From assembly GCA_012521705.1 (NCBI GenBank), contig JAAYLX010000042.1, positions 1 to 64,000 on the forward strand: a DNA stretch of 64,000 nt. The letters are read 5' to 3'. The stretch is from Clostridiaceae bacterium (GTDB lineage Bacteria; Bacillota; Clostridia; DSM-8532). Position 1 is the stretch's first letter. Each line of letters begins with the position of its first letter. The notes below the pieces were generated by a model that had not been told where the DNA came from, searched no databases, and saw only the letters and a list, made by a program, of their open reading frames with translations. The translations under genes and the position numbers were made by a program. Below, one piece after another: positions 18,058-27,985 of the stretch.

Positions 18058-19593
18058 TTGAGCTCTGTAGCTATTCAACTTAGTGGGATTACCAAAACTT
18101 TCGGCGAAGTGGCAGCCAACAAAAATATCAGCCTTGAAGTATATTGGGGCGAAATTCTTTCATTGCTTGGGGAAAATGGAAGCGGAAAGACTACATTAAT
18201 GAACATTCTGTCAGGGATATATTATCCTGACAGCGGTCAGGTATTTGTTGACGGAAAAGAGGCAAATATACGGTGTCCGAAGGATTCCTACGAACTTGGG
18301 ATTGGAATGGTCCATCAGCATTTCAAACTGGTGGACAATATGACGGCCGCCGAAAATATTGTTCTCGGATTAAAAAACAAAGGCAGGATTAACAGAAAAG
18401 AGATTGCTGAAAAAGTCAGGCAGATTGCCGAAAACTACGGGTTTAACATAAATCCCGAGAGAAAAGTATATGACATGTCTGTGTCTGAAAAACAAACCGT
18501 TGAGATAATAAAAGTTCTGTACCGGGGCGCAAAAATTCTGATACTTGATGAACCCACCGCCGTTTTGACTGCCCAGGAAACAGAAAAGCTTTTTGCGATA
18601 TTAAGGAAAATGAGGGATAATGGCAAATCAATCATTATCATTACCCATAAACTTCAGGAAGTACTGTCGGTTTCAGACAGAATAGCGGTTCTCAGAAAGG
18701 GTGAGTACATCGGAAGCGTAAAGACTTCTGAAGCAACAGCCCAAAGCCTTACCGAGATGATGGTGGGACGCAGGATCACCCTCAATATTGACAGGCCTGA
18801 ACCTGAAAATCCCACTCTAAGGCTGCACGTAAAAGATATTACATGTTTCAACGAAGAAGGCGTGAAAATTCTTGACAAAGTCAGTTTTTCCGCATACGGC
18901 GGAGAAATCCTGGGTATTGCAGGTATCTCGGGCTCGGGGCAAAGAGAGCTTTTGGAGAGTATAGCCGGACTTTACCCCACCACCAGGGAAAGCAGCGTCC
19001 TTTATTATCCCGATGAAAGCGGGCAAGAAATTCAGCTCATAGGCAAACGCCCGATGGAAATAAAAAGACTTGGAGTGGCTTTGTCTTTTGTTCCCGAGGA
19101 CAGGCTTGGAATGGGTCTTGTGGGAAGCATGGACATTGCTGAGAATATGATGCTCAGAAGCTATCTGAGAGGAAAATTGGGATTTACCGACCGCAGGCAT
19201 CCAAGAAAGCTTGCCGAGTATGTTATAAGAAAACTTGGAGTGGTGACACCGGGTGTTTCAACTCCGGTAAGCCGGCTTTCGGGCGGAAATGTGCAAAAGG
19301 TGCTTGTGGGGCGGGAAATTGCAGCGACTCCTAAAGTCCTTATGACGGCTTATCCTGTTCGCGGTCTTGATATAAATACTTCCTATACTATTTACGCTCT
19401 GCTCAATGAGCAGAAGAAAAAAGGAACAGCGGTCATCTTTGTCGGGGAGGATCTTGACGTGCTTCTCGAGCTCTGCGACAGGATTGTTGTAATGTGCAAG
19501 GGCAGAGTAAGCGGAATTGTTGATGGCCGTACTGCCACAAAAGAACAGGTAGGACTTCTTATGACAAGTCTGGGAGAGGAGGCAAAAGTATGA
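18058..19593 (+). CDS. Nucleoside/sugar ABC transporter ATPase (two NBDs), TTG start
   Basis: GENGSGKTT, ISGSGQRELLE, LSGGNVQK; directly upstream of two permeases. Confidence 0.9.
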   Translation: MSSVAIQLSGITKTFGEVAANKNISLEVYWGEILSLLGENGSGKTTLMNILSGIYYPDSGQVFVDGKEANIRCPKDSYELGIGMVHQHFKLVDNMTAAENIVLGLKNKGRINRKEIAEKVRQIAENYGFNINPERKVYDMSVSEKQTVEIIKVLYRGAKILILDEPTAVLTAQETEKLFAILRKMRDNGKSIIIITHKLQEVLSVSDRIAVLRKGEYIGSVKTSEATAQSLTEMMVGRRITLNIDRPEPENPTLRLHVKDITCFNEEGVKILDKVSFSAYGGEILGIAGISGSGQRELLESIAGLYPTTRESSVLYYPDESGQEIQLIGKRPMEIKRLGVALSFVPEDRLGMGLVGSMDIAENMMLRSYLRGKLGFTDRRHPRKLAEYVIRKLGVVTPGVSTPVSRLSGGNVQKVLVGREIAATPKVLMTAYPVRGLDINTSYTIYALLNEQKKKGTAVIFVGEDLDVLLELCDRIVVMCKGRVSGIVDGRTATKEQVGLLMTSLGEEAKV

Positions 19594-20699
19594 GTTTGAC
19601 AACTTCAGGAAGAAAAGAACCATTTATCAGGATAGCCAGACGCACCGATATCTCCCGGACAAAAACGTGGATAATACGAATTGTTTCTGTGTTTTTCTCA
19701 TTAGTGTCAGGAGGGCTGTTGATTATGGCTTTGGGTCATAATCCTGTTGCCGTTTACCGGGATATGATTACAGGATCGGTTTCCACAAAAACAGCTCTTA
19801 TTGCAACAGCAAAGATATTCGTTCCTCTTTTGGGGGCTTCCCTATCAATTGCGCCTGCGTTTAAAATGAGGTTCTGGAATATCGGAACTGAAGGACAGAT
19901 ACTTGCCGGCGCCATTGCCGCATCCTATTTTGCTTTATTCCAGTACCAAAACTATCCCAGGCCGGTACTGCTTGTTTTGATGTTTGTCGCCGCAGTTCTG
20001 GCAGGAGGAATATGGGCGCTTATTCCGGCTGTTTTCAAGGCGGTATGGGATACCAATGAGACTTTGTTCACATTGATGCTTAACTATATAATTATCAATA
20101 TTGTAACCTTTTTGAGGACAGGTCCATGGAAAAGCCCGTCAAGCAGCGGTTTTCCCAAGATTGCAATGTTTGATGCTTCCGCGAGGCTTCCCAATATTTT
20201 CGGCGTTCATATAGGCTGGATCATAGTACTTGTTCTTACAGTATTTATGTACATATACATGAGATATACCAGGCATGGTTATCAAATAGCGGTTGTAGGT
20301 GAGAGCGAGCGCACCGCCAGATATGCGGGAATGAATGTGCCCCAGATTATAATGACCACTGTTTTTATGTCAGGGGCTATTGCAGGAATGGTAGGTTTCC
20401 TGATTGTGTCCGGCTCAAGCTACACCCTGACAGACAATACCGCGGGGGGATATGGTTTTACCGCTATTACAGTTGCCTGGCTTGCCAAGCTTAATCCTTT
20501 CGCTATGGTAATAATATCAGTGTTCCTTGCAATTTTAAAGAAGGGGTCAAATACAATTCAAACCAACTTCAAAATACCTGCCTCCGCATCCGAACTACTG
20601 ACAGGTATTATTCTGTTTTTCATGCTGGGGTGCGAATTCTTCATCAATTACCGTCTGATTTTCAGAGGCAGAAAGATACTGGAGGTGCCCCATGACTGA
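19590..20699 (+). CDS. ABC transporter permease (BPD_transp_2 type)
   Basis: Multi-TM; FKMRFWNIGTEGQILAGAIAA, VVGESERTARYAGMNV. Confidence 0.9.
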   Translation: MSLTTSGRKEPFIRIARRTDISRTKTWIIRIVSVFFSLVSGGLLIMALGHNPVAVYRDMITGSVSTKTALIATAKIFVPLLGASLSIAPAFKMRFWNIGTEGQILAGAIAASYFALFQYQNYPRPVLLVLMFVAAVLAGGIWALIPAVFKAVWDTNETLFTLMLNYIIINIVTFLRTGPWKSPSSSGFPKIAMFDASARLPNIFGVHIGWIIVLVLTVFMYIYMRYTRHGYQIAVVGESERTARYAGMNVPQIIMTTVFMSGAIAGMVGFLIVSGSSYTLTDNTAGGYGFTAITVAWLAKLNPFAMVIISVFLAILKKGSNTIQTNFKIPASASELLTGIILFFMLGCEFFINYRLIFRGRKILEVPHD

Positions 20700-21678
20700 T
20701 TTTTTCAACTTTATCATAGCTGCCGTACTTGCAGCATGTCCTCTGTTACTTGGTACCCTGGGTGAGAGCCTTGCAGAAAAGTCCGGAAACCTTAACTTAG
20801 GTGTTGAAGGCATGATGTTTATGGGTGGCATTGCAGGACTCGCTGGGTCATATTATTACGAAAAAGCAGTAGCAGAGCCGGTGGCATGGGTATCTGTAAT
20901 GATTGCCCTTGTTTGCGCTTTTTTATGTGCGTCCTTTGGAGCTCTGATTTATAGTTTTCTTACTATTACCCTGAGAGCAAATCAGAATGTCACAGGACTT
21001 GCCCTTACCATATTCGGAACAGGGTTCGGAAACTTCTTCGGTGAATTCATCGGAAGTACGGCAGGCGGTTATATTGCCGTAAGCCAGGTTACCAAAGCTG
21101 GATTCAACGATCCTTTGTTTCCTGCTCTGGCAAGGATTCCGGTTGTCGGTAAAGTTCTCTTTTCATACAATTTTATGGTGTACCTGAGCATAATACTGGC
21201 GATCTGGATGTGGTATTTCATTAAGTTCACACAAAAAGGCCTCAACCTAATGGCTGTGGGAGAGAGACATGAAGCTGCGGATGCCGCCGGTATTAATATT
21301 ACTTTATATAAATACCTGGCAACTTGCATCGGCGGAGGAATTACAGGCCTGGGAGGTCTTTATATTGTAATGAACTCTTCCAATGGAGTCGGAGGAGTAT
21401 GGGTTCATAATTGCATCGGCGGTTATGGATGGCTTTCAGTCGCACTGGTAATATTCGCAACCTGGCGTCCTTCCCGCGCAATGGTCTGCGCCCTTGCCTT
21501 TGGCGCATTATCGGTTATGAGATTTTACTTCCCGATAAGTTTTATACCCATGGCAATTTACGAAATCTTTCCCTATCTTGCAACTATAATTGTACTTATT
21601 ACCGTCAGTCTTAGAAAAAGACGTGAAAATCAGCCTCCGGCAAGTCTGGGACTGCCATATTTCAGGGAAGACAGATAA
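20692..21678 (+). CDS. ABC transporter permease (BPD_transp_2 type)
   Basis: LGTLGESLAEKSGNLNLGVEGMMFMG; overlaps upstream gene. Confidence 0.9.
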   Translation: MTDFFNFIIAAVLAACPLLLGTLGESLAEKSGNLNLGVEGMMFMGGIAGLAGSYYYEKAVAEPVAWVSVMIALVCAFLCASFGALIYSFLTITLRANQNVTGLALTIFGTGFGNFFGEFIGSTAGGYIAVSQVTKAGFNDPLFPALARIPVVGKVLFSYNFMVYLSIILAIWMWYFIKFTQKGLNLMAVGERHEAADAAGINITLYKYLATCIGGGITGLGGLYIVMNSSNGVGGVWVHNCIGGYGWLSVALVIFATWRPSRAMVCALAFGALSVMRFYFPISFIPMAIYEIFPYLATIIVLITVSLRKRRENQPPASLGLPYFREDR

Positions 21679-21703
21679 CGGAAAAAACAGTATTCCGAAA
21701 AAT

Positions 21704-21737
21704 ACAGGCATGCGATAACGCGCATGCCTGTTTTGTT
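21704..21737 (+). terminator. Intrinsic terminator of the first BMP-ABC operon
   Basis: ACAGGCATGCG-ATAACG-CGCATGCCTGT then TTTGTTG. Confidence 0.75.
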
Positions 21738-21818
21738 GAAGTTTTATTTTATTATTCAATATTTAAAACCTGTTAATATCTCAAAGCTTCTTTAATAAAA
21801 ATTGCCTTGTAATATCTC

Positions 21819-22364
21819 TTAAGCCTTGTGCTTCTTAATAAAGTCAATGAATGAGTCAATTATTGTTTGCAAAAATCCGGCAGTATCCTGATTAGTTAAT
21901 TTGCCGTTTGCGTCAAACAAGGATGATGAATTTCCAATATAGACTTCAGGTTGCAGGAGTACCGGCATGTTCAGGAATGCAAGCACCTGACGCAAATGCT
22001 GATTTGCCCCGAAACCGCCAATGGCACCTATTGACTGGCTGACAAGCAAAGTGGGTTTACCGCTCCATAGATTCTGCCCGTAGGGGCGTGACCCTATATC
22101 AAGCGCATTTTTCAATGCTGCAGGATATGAACGGTTATATTCAGGAGTTACGATCAGGACTGCTTCAAGTCCTTTTATCTTATTGCGGAATGCAGTATAT
22201 TCAGGTGGGTTATTATCATCATATTCCTCATTGTATAAAGGCAAGTTGCCAATGTCGATAAATTCGGCTTCAAATCCGGCAGGTAAAAGTTTAGCCAGAT
22301 TCTCTGCTATTTTTCTTGAGAATGATTCTTTTCTCAGACTTCCAACTATTACACCTATCTTCAT
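21819..22364 (-). CDS. NADPH-dependent FMN reductase family protein
   Basis: MKIGVIVGSLRKESFSRKIAENL, VTPEYNRSYPAALKNALD, SIGAIGGFGANQHLRQVL. Confidence 0.92.
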   Translation of the reverse strand: MKIGVIVGSLRKESFSRKIAENLAKLLPAGFEAEFIDIGNLPLYNEEYDDNNPPEYTAFRNKIKGLEAVLIVTPEYNRSYPAALKNALDIGSRPYGQNLWSGKPTLLVSQSIGAIGGFGANQHLRQVLAFLNMPVLLQPEVYIGNSSSLFDANGKLTNQDTAGFLQTIIDSFIDFIKKHKA

Positions 22365-22633
22365 AATAATACTCTCCTTTCTCCGACCTTATTATTGGTC
22401 CGGTTATTAAATGAATCAGCTTACATCTATTTTAGTTTGATTTAATTGTGGGTTATTATCAAAGTTTCAATTATAAGATTTTTCTGTTAAAAATATTAGT
22501 CGTATTAGAATATTACCCATGTATTATTTCCGATAATCACAGGTCTGTTATTCTGGTATTATTGCCGGAAGACAATAAATTTTTCTGTCGGGCAATAAAT
22601 GGATATTTTATGCGCTTATAGGGAAATTTTTGG

Positions 22634-22661
22634 TTGACGCGTGCTGTATCAAATGTATAAT
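22634..22661 (+). promoter_or_regulatory. Candidate sigma-A promoter of the DUF3798 operon
   Basis: TTGACG 22634-22639, 16-bp spacer, TATAAT 22656-22661. Confidence 0.65.
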
Positions 22662-22713
22662 ATTCCTATGGAGAATTTTACAAGCTCCATAATAATCCAA
22701 GGAGGAATACATA

Positions 22714-23877
22714 ATGAAGAAGTTTTTATGCATCTTGATTGTGCTTACAATGGCTATCGGATTAGCCGGTTGTGGCGGAAAACAGACTGCCGGTGGTAAT
22801 GATGCTCCTTTCGAAGGTAAAATTGCCATTATTACTAATACTGTATCCCAGAACGAAGAAGAATTCCGTTCTGCAGAGGAAATGGTAAAGAAGTACGGCA
22901 GCGATAAAATTGTTCATGAACTTTGGCCGGACAATTTTATGCAGGAACAGGAACAAATGATCAGTGTACTGGGCAAATTAGCTGCAGACCCTGAAATCAA
23001 AGCTCTTATCATCAACCAGGCAGTTCCTGGTACAAACGCTGCAGTAGACAAATTCCTTGAAACAAGGAAAAAAGACGATGTGCTTATTGTTTATGCTGCA
23101 CCACAGGAAAATCCCCCCGATATAGCAGAGCGTTGCGATTTCTCACTTCAGCCAAATGAAATTGAAATGGGAAGAACCATTCCTCAACAGGCAAAAGCAC
23201 AGGGTGCAAAAGTTCTTGTGCACTACTCCTTCCCACGCCATATGTCCATCGTTATGCTGGCAGCAAGGCGTGATCTTATGAGACAGACATGTGAAGAACT
23301 CGGTATTGAGTTTGTTGACGCTACCGCTCCAGACCCGACTGGTGATGCAGGTCTTTCCGGAGCTCAGCAGTTCATACTCGAAGATGTTCCCAAGATGGTA
23401 GATAAGTATGGAAAAGATACGGCCTTCTTCTCAACCAACTGCGCAATGCAGATTCCTTTGGTTAAGGCCACATTCGAAACAGGAGCAATTTATCCTCAAC
23501 CTTGCTGTCCTTCACCTTACCATGGTTATCCGGCAGCACTTGGTGTTGAAGTTCCTGAAGACCTTGTAGGCGGAATGCAGAACGTTATAGATCAGACAAC
23601 TAAAATCATTACCGATGCAGGACTTGGCGGACGCTTCTCAACATGGCCCGTTCCTGCAGCTATGATGAACACAATTGCATCTACAGAATATGCAATTAAG
23701 TGGATCAATGGCGAAACCAACGGTAAAGTTGACCAGAAAGTACTTGAACAGTGTATGGCAGACTATGCAGGTATGCAGGTTTCACTCACACCTTACAGTG
23801 AAGGTGACAAGGTGTTTGACCACAACTATCTCTACCTGATAGACTTCCTTACATACGGAGAACTTCCGAAGAACTAA
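22714..23877 (+). CDS. DUF3798-type binding lipoprotein of an ABC importer
   Basis: Lipobox LAGC; ITNTVSQNEEEFRSAEEMVKKYG, LIINQAVPGTNAAVDKF, HYSFPRHMSIVMLAARRDLM, VDATAPDPTGDAGLSGAQQFILEDVPKMVDKYGKDTAFFSTNCAMQ. Confidence 0.8.
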   Translation: MKKFLCILIVLTMAIGLAGCGGKQTAGGNDAPFEGKIAIITNTVSQNEEEFRSAEEMVKKYGSDKIVHELWPDNFMQEQEQMISVLGKLAADPEIKALIINQAVPGTNAAVDKFLETRKKDDVLIVYAAPQENPPDIAERCDFSLQPNEIEMGRTIPQQAKAQGAKVLVHYSFPRHMSIVMLAARRDLMRQTCEELGIEFVDATAPDPTGDAGLSGAQQFILEDVPKMVDKYGKDTAFFSTNCAMQIPLVKATFETGAIYPQPCCPSPYHGYPAALGVEVPEDLVGGMQNVIDQTTKIITDAGLGGRFSTWPVPAAMMNTIASTEYAIKWINGETNGKVDQKVLEQCMADYAGMQVSLTPYSEGDKVFDHNYLYLIDFLTYGELPKN

Positions 23878-23929
23878 TTACATGATGATTTATTGGATAG
23901 CTTTTGTTACATAATTTAAATTTCAATAA

Positions 23930-23978
23930 GTAAGGATGTATCAAAGCTTAGATAATAAGTTTTCGGATACATCCTTAC
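23930..23978 (+). promoter_or_regulatory. Perfect 13-bp stem-loop between binding protein and ATPase
   Basis: GTAAGGATGTATC (23930-23942) and GATACATCCTTAC (23966-23978); weak U tail. Confidence 0.7.
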
Positions 23979-24017
23979 ATCTATTTGCGCATAGTATCAA
24001 GGGCGGGAGGTATTGTT

Positions 24018-25619
24018 TTGAGTGAAAACCTTCTAAAATTAAAGAACATTTCAAAAGATTACTATGGTAACCAGGTTCTTAATAACATCAATATAGATAT
24101 AAACAAGGGTGAAATACATGCTCTGGTAGGGGAGAACGGCGCAGGCAAATCAACACTTATGAACATACTTTTCGGTATGCCTGTTATTCACTCAACCGGC
24201 GGATATAAAGGAAGTATTGAGATTGAAGGCAAGGAAGTAAATATTGCCACACCTCATGACGCCATGAATCTGGGAATAGGTATGGTACATCAGGAATTCA
24301 TGCTGATTCCTGGGTTTACCATTACAGAAAACATAAAGATAAACAGGGAAATCACAAATCCCAACATAGTCAGCAGAATATTCGGAAAGAGCCTTGAGAC
24401 TCTTGATTTCAAAAAGATGAATGCCGATGCCCGCAAAGCATTGGACAAGCTGGACATGGGAATTGATGAATTCACTTTGGTGGCCGGTTTGCCTGTCGGG
24501 CATATGCAGTTTATAGAGATAGCCCGCGAGATCGACAAAACGGGCATGAAAATTCTTGTGTTCGATGAGCCTACGGCAGTCCTGACCGAAACTGAGACTC
24601 AGAATCTGCTGAAAGCGATCAAAAAGCTCGCAGAAAGCGGAATAGGAATTATTTTTATCAGTCATAGACTTGATGAAGTCATGCAGATATCAGACAGAGT
24701 AACAGTTTTGCGTGACGGCGAACATGTGGCCACAATGAACACAAAGGATACAAATACACATGAAATCGCCCAGCTTATGATTGGACGCAAGATTTCTCTT
24801 GACCGTAAGGAGAAAACAAATCACATAAGCGATGAAACTATATTGAGAATCAGAAACTTTGTTGTAAAAATGCCCGGTGAGGAAGTCAAAGGCCTTGACC
24901 TTGACGTGAAAAAGGGCGAAATAATAGGTATCGGAGGCCTTGCCGGACAGGGCAAACTGGGAATAGCAAATGGTATTATGGGAATATATCCTGCTAAAGG
25001 TGAAGTTGTTTTTGAAGGAAAGCCCCTTGAACTCAACAACCCCAAAAAATCAATAGCATCCGGGCTTGCCTTTGTAAGTGAGGACAGGAAAGGCGTTGGG
25101 CTATTGCTGGACAGTTCAATAGAATTTAATACTGTTTTCACAAGTATGCAGATACATAATGATTTTCTTATAAAAATAGGTCCCATAAAATTCAAAGATT
25201 CTAAAAAAATTCGTGAACACACCAAAAAAATGATTAAAGATCTGGACATTCGCTGCAGGTCACCGCTCCAGAATGCAGGAAGCCTCTCGGGAGGTAACCA
25301 GCAGAAAGTGTGCCTTGCCAGAGCTCTTACACAGAACCCCAAACTGCTTCTGGTAAGTGAGCCGACCCGTGGAATAGACGTGGGTGCCAAAAAGCTGGTA
25401 TTGGATTTGCTGCGTAAATTGAACGAAGAGCAGGGAATGACCATTGTTATGACATCATCCGAGCTTGCCGAGTTAAGAAGCATATGCGACCGGATAGTTA
25501 TAATATGTGACGGTAAGGTGGAAGGAATTCTGCCGCCAGATGCACCTGATGCCGACTTTGGACTTATGATGTCGGGCAGCCGTGCAAATTCTGACCTAAG
25601 GGGTGATTTGAATGGCTGA
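24018..25619 (+). CDS. Sugar-type ABC transporter ATPase (two NBDs)
   Basis: GENGAGKST, LSGGNQQKVCLARAL, SEPTRGIDVGAK; TTG 24018 preceded by gggcgggagg. Confidence 0.9.
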   Translation: MSENLLKLKNISKDYYGNQVLNNINIDINKGEIHALVGENGAGKSTLMNILFGMPVIHSTGGYKGSIEIEGKEVNIATPHDAMNLGIGMVHQEFMLIPGFTITENIKINREITNPNIVSRIFGKSLETLDFKKMNADARKALDKLDMGIDEFTLVAGLPVGHMQFIEIAREIDKTGMKILVFDEPTAVLTETETQNLLKAIKKLAESGIGIIFISHRLDEVMQISDRVTVLRDGEHVATMNTKDTNTHEIAQLMIGRKISLDRKEKTNHISDETILRIRNFVVKMPGEEVKGLDLDVKKGEIIGIGGLAGQGKLGIANGIMGIYPAKGEVVFEGKPLELNNPKKSIASGLAFVSEDRKGVGLLLDSSIEFNTVFTSMQIHNDFLIKIGPIKFKDSKKIREHTKKMIKDLDIRCRSPLQNAGSLSGGNQQKVCLARALTQNPKLLLVSEPTRGIDVGAKKLVLDLLRKLNEEQGMTIVMTSSELAELRSICDRIVIICDGKVEGILPPDAPDADFGLMMSGSRANSDLRGDLNG

Positions 25620-26673
25620 GCTCACTAACGGAAAAATCAGAAATTCAATCCTGAAATCAATCGGATTGCCAACAATTATTATTGCTGTTTTCTATGCGGT
25701 TGTGCTGGTTTCAGCATTTATGCTTGGCCTTCCGATGACAGAACTCATATCTGATACCTTAAGACGATTCGGCATGAATGGTCTTCTGGTTCTTGCCATG
25801 GTACCTTCCATAAAATCCGGAACAGGCCCCAACTTTGCGTTGCCGGTAGGTATTTCCTGCGGCCTTCTCGCAATTGTATGCGGAATAGAATTTGGGTTTG
25901 AAGGCTTCGGACTGATACTCTTTGCATCTGTATTCGCAACAATAGTTGCTACAATAGTCGGATATTTATACGGCAAACTCCTTAATGCTGTGAAGGGAGC
26001 CGAGATGACCATTGCCACATATACGGGATTCTCAATAGTGTCCCTTATGTCACTTGTATGGCTTATGGTTCCTTTCCAGAGCAAAAAAATGGGATGGCTC
26101 ATAGGTTCCGGCCTTCGTGAAACCATCCAGCTTGACTCGGTCGGTGCCGACGGAATAATTAATGAATTCCTGGCGTTTAACATATTTGGAGTTAAAGTCC
26201 CAACAGGTCTCTTGCTTGTATTTTTTGCGTTCTGTATTTTAATCTGGCTGTTTTTCAGAACCAAAACCGGTATAGCCATTTTTGCCGGAGGACAGAACCC
26301 AAAATTTGCCGAGGCATCAGGTATAGATATTGATAAAAACAGAGTCATTGCGAATATTATTTCTACAATATTGGGCGCATTGGGTATAATACTGTACTCC
26401 CAGAGCTATGGTTATACCCAGTTGTATGCGGCTCCTTTAAACATGGCTTTCCCGGCCGTCGCCGCGATACTCATAGGAGGAGCAACCGCATCTAAGGCCA
26501 ATGTTATAAATGTACTTATCGGCGTATTTTTATTCCAGGGGTTGTTCACAACCTCATTGCCGGTTGCAAACCAATTGTTTGCCGGAACTGATCTTTCAGA
26601 AACACTGCGAATGGTTATACAGAACGGCATTATCCTCTATGCACTGACGCAGGTAAAAGGGGGAGATAGATAA
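25612..26673 (+). CDS. ABC transporter permease
   Basis: Multi-TM; FAGGQNPKFAEASGIDIDKNRV; overlaps neighbours. Confidence 0.9.
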   Translation: MAELTNGKIRNSILKSIGLPTIIIAVFYAVVLVSAFMLGLPMTELISDTLRRFGMNGLLVLAMVPSIKSGTGPNFALPVGISCGLLAIVCGIEFGFEGFGLILFASVFATIVATIVGYLYGKLLNAVKGAEMTIATYTGFSIVSLMSLVWLMVPFQSKKMGWLIGSGLRETIQLDSVGADGIINEFLAFNIFGVKVPTGLLLVFFAFCILIWLFFRTKTGIAIFAGGQNPKFAEASGIDIDKNRVIANIISTILGALGIILYSQSYGYTQLYAAPLNMAFPAVAAILIGGATASKANVINVLIGVFLFQGLFTTSLPVANQLFAGTDLSETLRMVIQNGIILYALTQVKGGDR

Positions 26674-27971
26674 TGACAAAAAAGAATCCACTGCTTAAAA
26701 GTCAATATAAAAATCTGCTCACCGATAACATGGTGCCGATAATATTCATACTCTTTACATTAATAGGCTTTCTTGTAGCAAAAGGAGTTCCATTTAGCTT
26801 TTTCCTCTCAGATTTGTCCAGCCGGTTCTACCGGAATGCTTTTCTGGTACTTTCCCTTGTAATACCGGTTATCGCAGGTCTGGGCCTCAATTTCGGTATT
26901 GTAGTCGGAGCAATGAGCGGGCAGATTGCAATTGCCATTGTAAGGTACTTCTTTATAGAGGGTATTGGAGGTATGGCGCTCTGCTTTGCAATTGCCACCC
27001 CCATCGCAACCTTCTTCGGATACCTTACAGGTAAACTGTTCAACAAAACCCGTGGACAGGAAATGATAGCAAGCCTTATAGTAGGCTTCTTTGCAAATGG
27101 TATTTACCAGTTCCTGTTCCTCTTTGTGGTTGGTGTGATTATAAAAGTACCTGCAGACCATCCAATGATAAAAACTGACGGTGTTGGCATAAGAATGTCA
27201 GTTGATATGGGCACCCTGAAATATTCCCTCGAGAATATTCTTGAAATTCCTTTTATGTGGGCAATGCTCATTATTGCGGTAATTTCTGCAGGATTCCTGC
27301 TCTATAAACGCTATGTAAAGAAAGATGCTTCAACCATTGAAAACAAGCTTGGCTTCTATGCGAAGTTAACAGGATCCCTCGCGCTTTTGGTAATAAGCAT
27401 TATATCAATAGCAACCAACAACTCCCTTATGACTGTAAAGAAAGTTCCCGTAGTCACCGTTTTGCTTATTGCTTTGCTTGGCTTATTCAATAATCTTTTA
27501 CTAAAAACAAAACTTGGCCAGGATTTCAGAAGTGTTGGCCAGAGCCAGCATATAGCAAGGTCAAACGGTATAGATGTAGACAGAACAAGAATTATTGCCG
27601 TTATTATTTCCACTGTCCTGGCTGCCTGGGGTCAGCTGATTTACATTCAGAACATGGGTACCCTCAATACATACGGAGCGCATAACGTTATAGGAATGTT
27701 CTCAGTTGCTTCATTACTTGTAGGCGGTGCTTCAGTATCCAAGGCCACCGTTGGCCAGGCTATTGTCGGAACTCTTTTGTTTAACTCCATGTTTATCATG
27801 TCTCCTGAAATAGGTAAGGCAGTTTTCGGACAGGCTATATTGGGCGAGTATTTCAGAACATTCATGGTTTATGGCGTAATCGGCTTGGCTTTGGGCATGT
27901 ATGTATGGAATGCCAACAGAAAGTCCCGCATCACTCTTGATCCTGATGAGGCTGAAAAGCTGGTAGGTTGA
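26673..27971 (+). CDS. ABC transporter permease
   Basis: Multi-TM; FRSVGQSQHIARSNGIDVDRTR, LLVGGASVSKATVGQAIVGTLLF. Confidence 0.9.
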   Translation: MTKKNPLLKSQYKNLLTDNMVPIIFILFTLIGFLVAKGVPFSFFLSDLSSRFYRNAFLVLSLVIPVIAGLGLNFGIVVGAMSGQIAIAIVRYFFIEGIGGMALCFAIATPIATFFGYLTGKLFNKTRGQEMIASLIVGFFANGIYQFLFLFVVGVIIKVPADHPMIKTDGVGIRMSVDMGTLKYSLENILEIPFMWAMLIIAVISAGFLLYKRYVKKDASTIENKLGFYAKLTGSLALLVISIISIATNNSLMTVKKVPVVTVLLIALLGLFNNLLLKTKLGQDFRSVGQSQHIARSNGIDVDRTRIIAVIISTVLAAWGQLIYIQNMGTLNTYGAHNVIGMFSVASLLVGGASVSKATVGQAIVGTLLFNSMFIMSPEIGKAVFGQAILGEYFRTFMVYGVIGLALGMYVWNANRKSRITLDPDEAEKLVG

Positions 27972-27985
27972 TTGGAGGACTTGCA

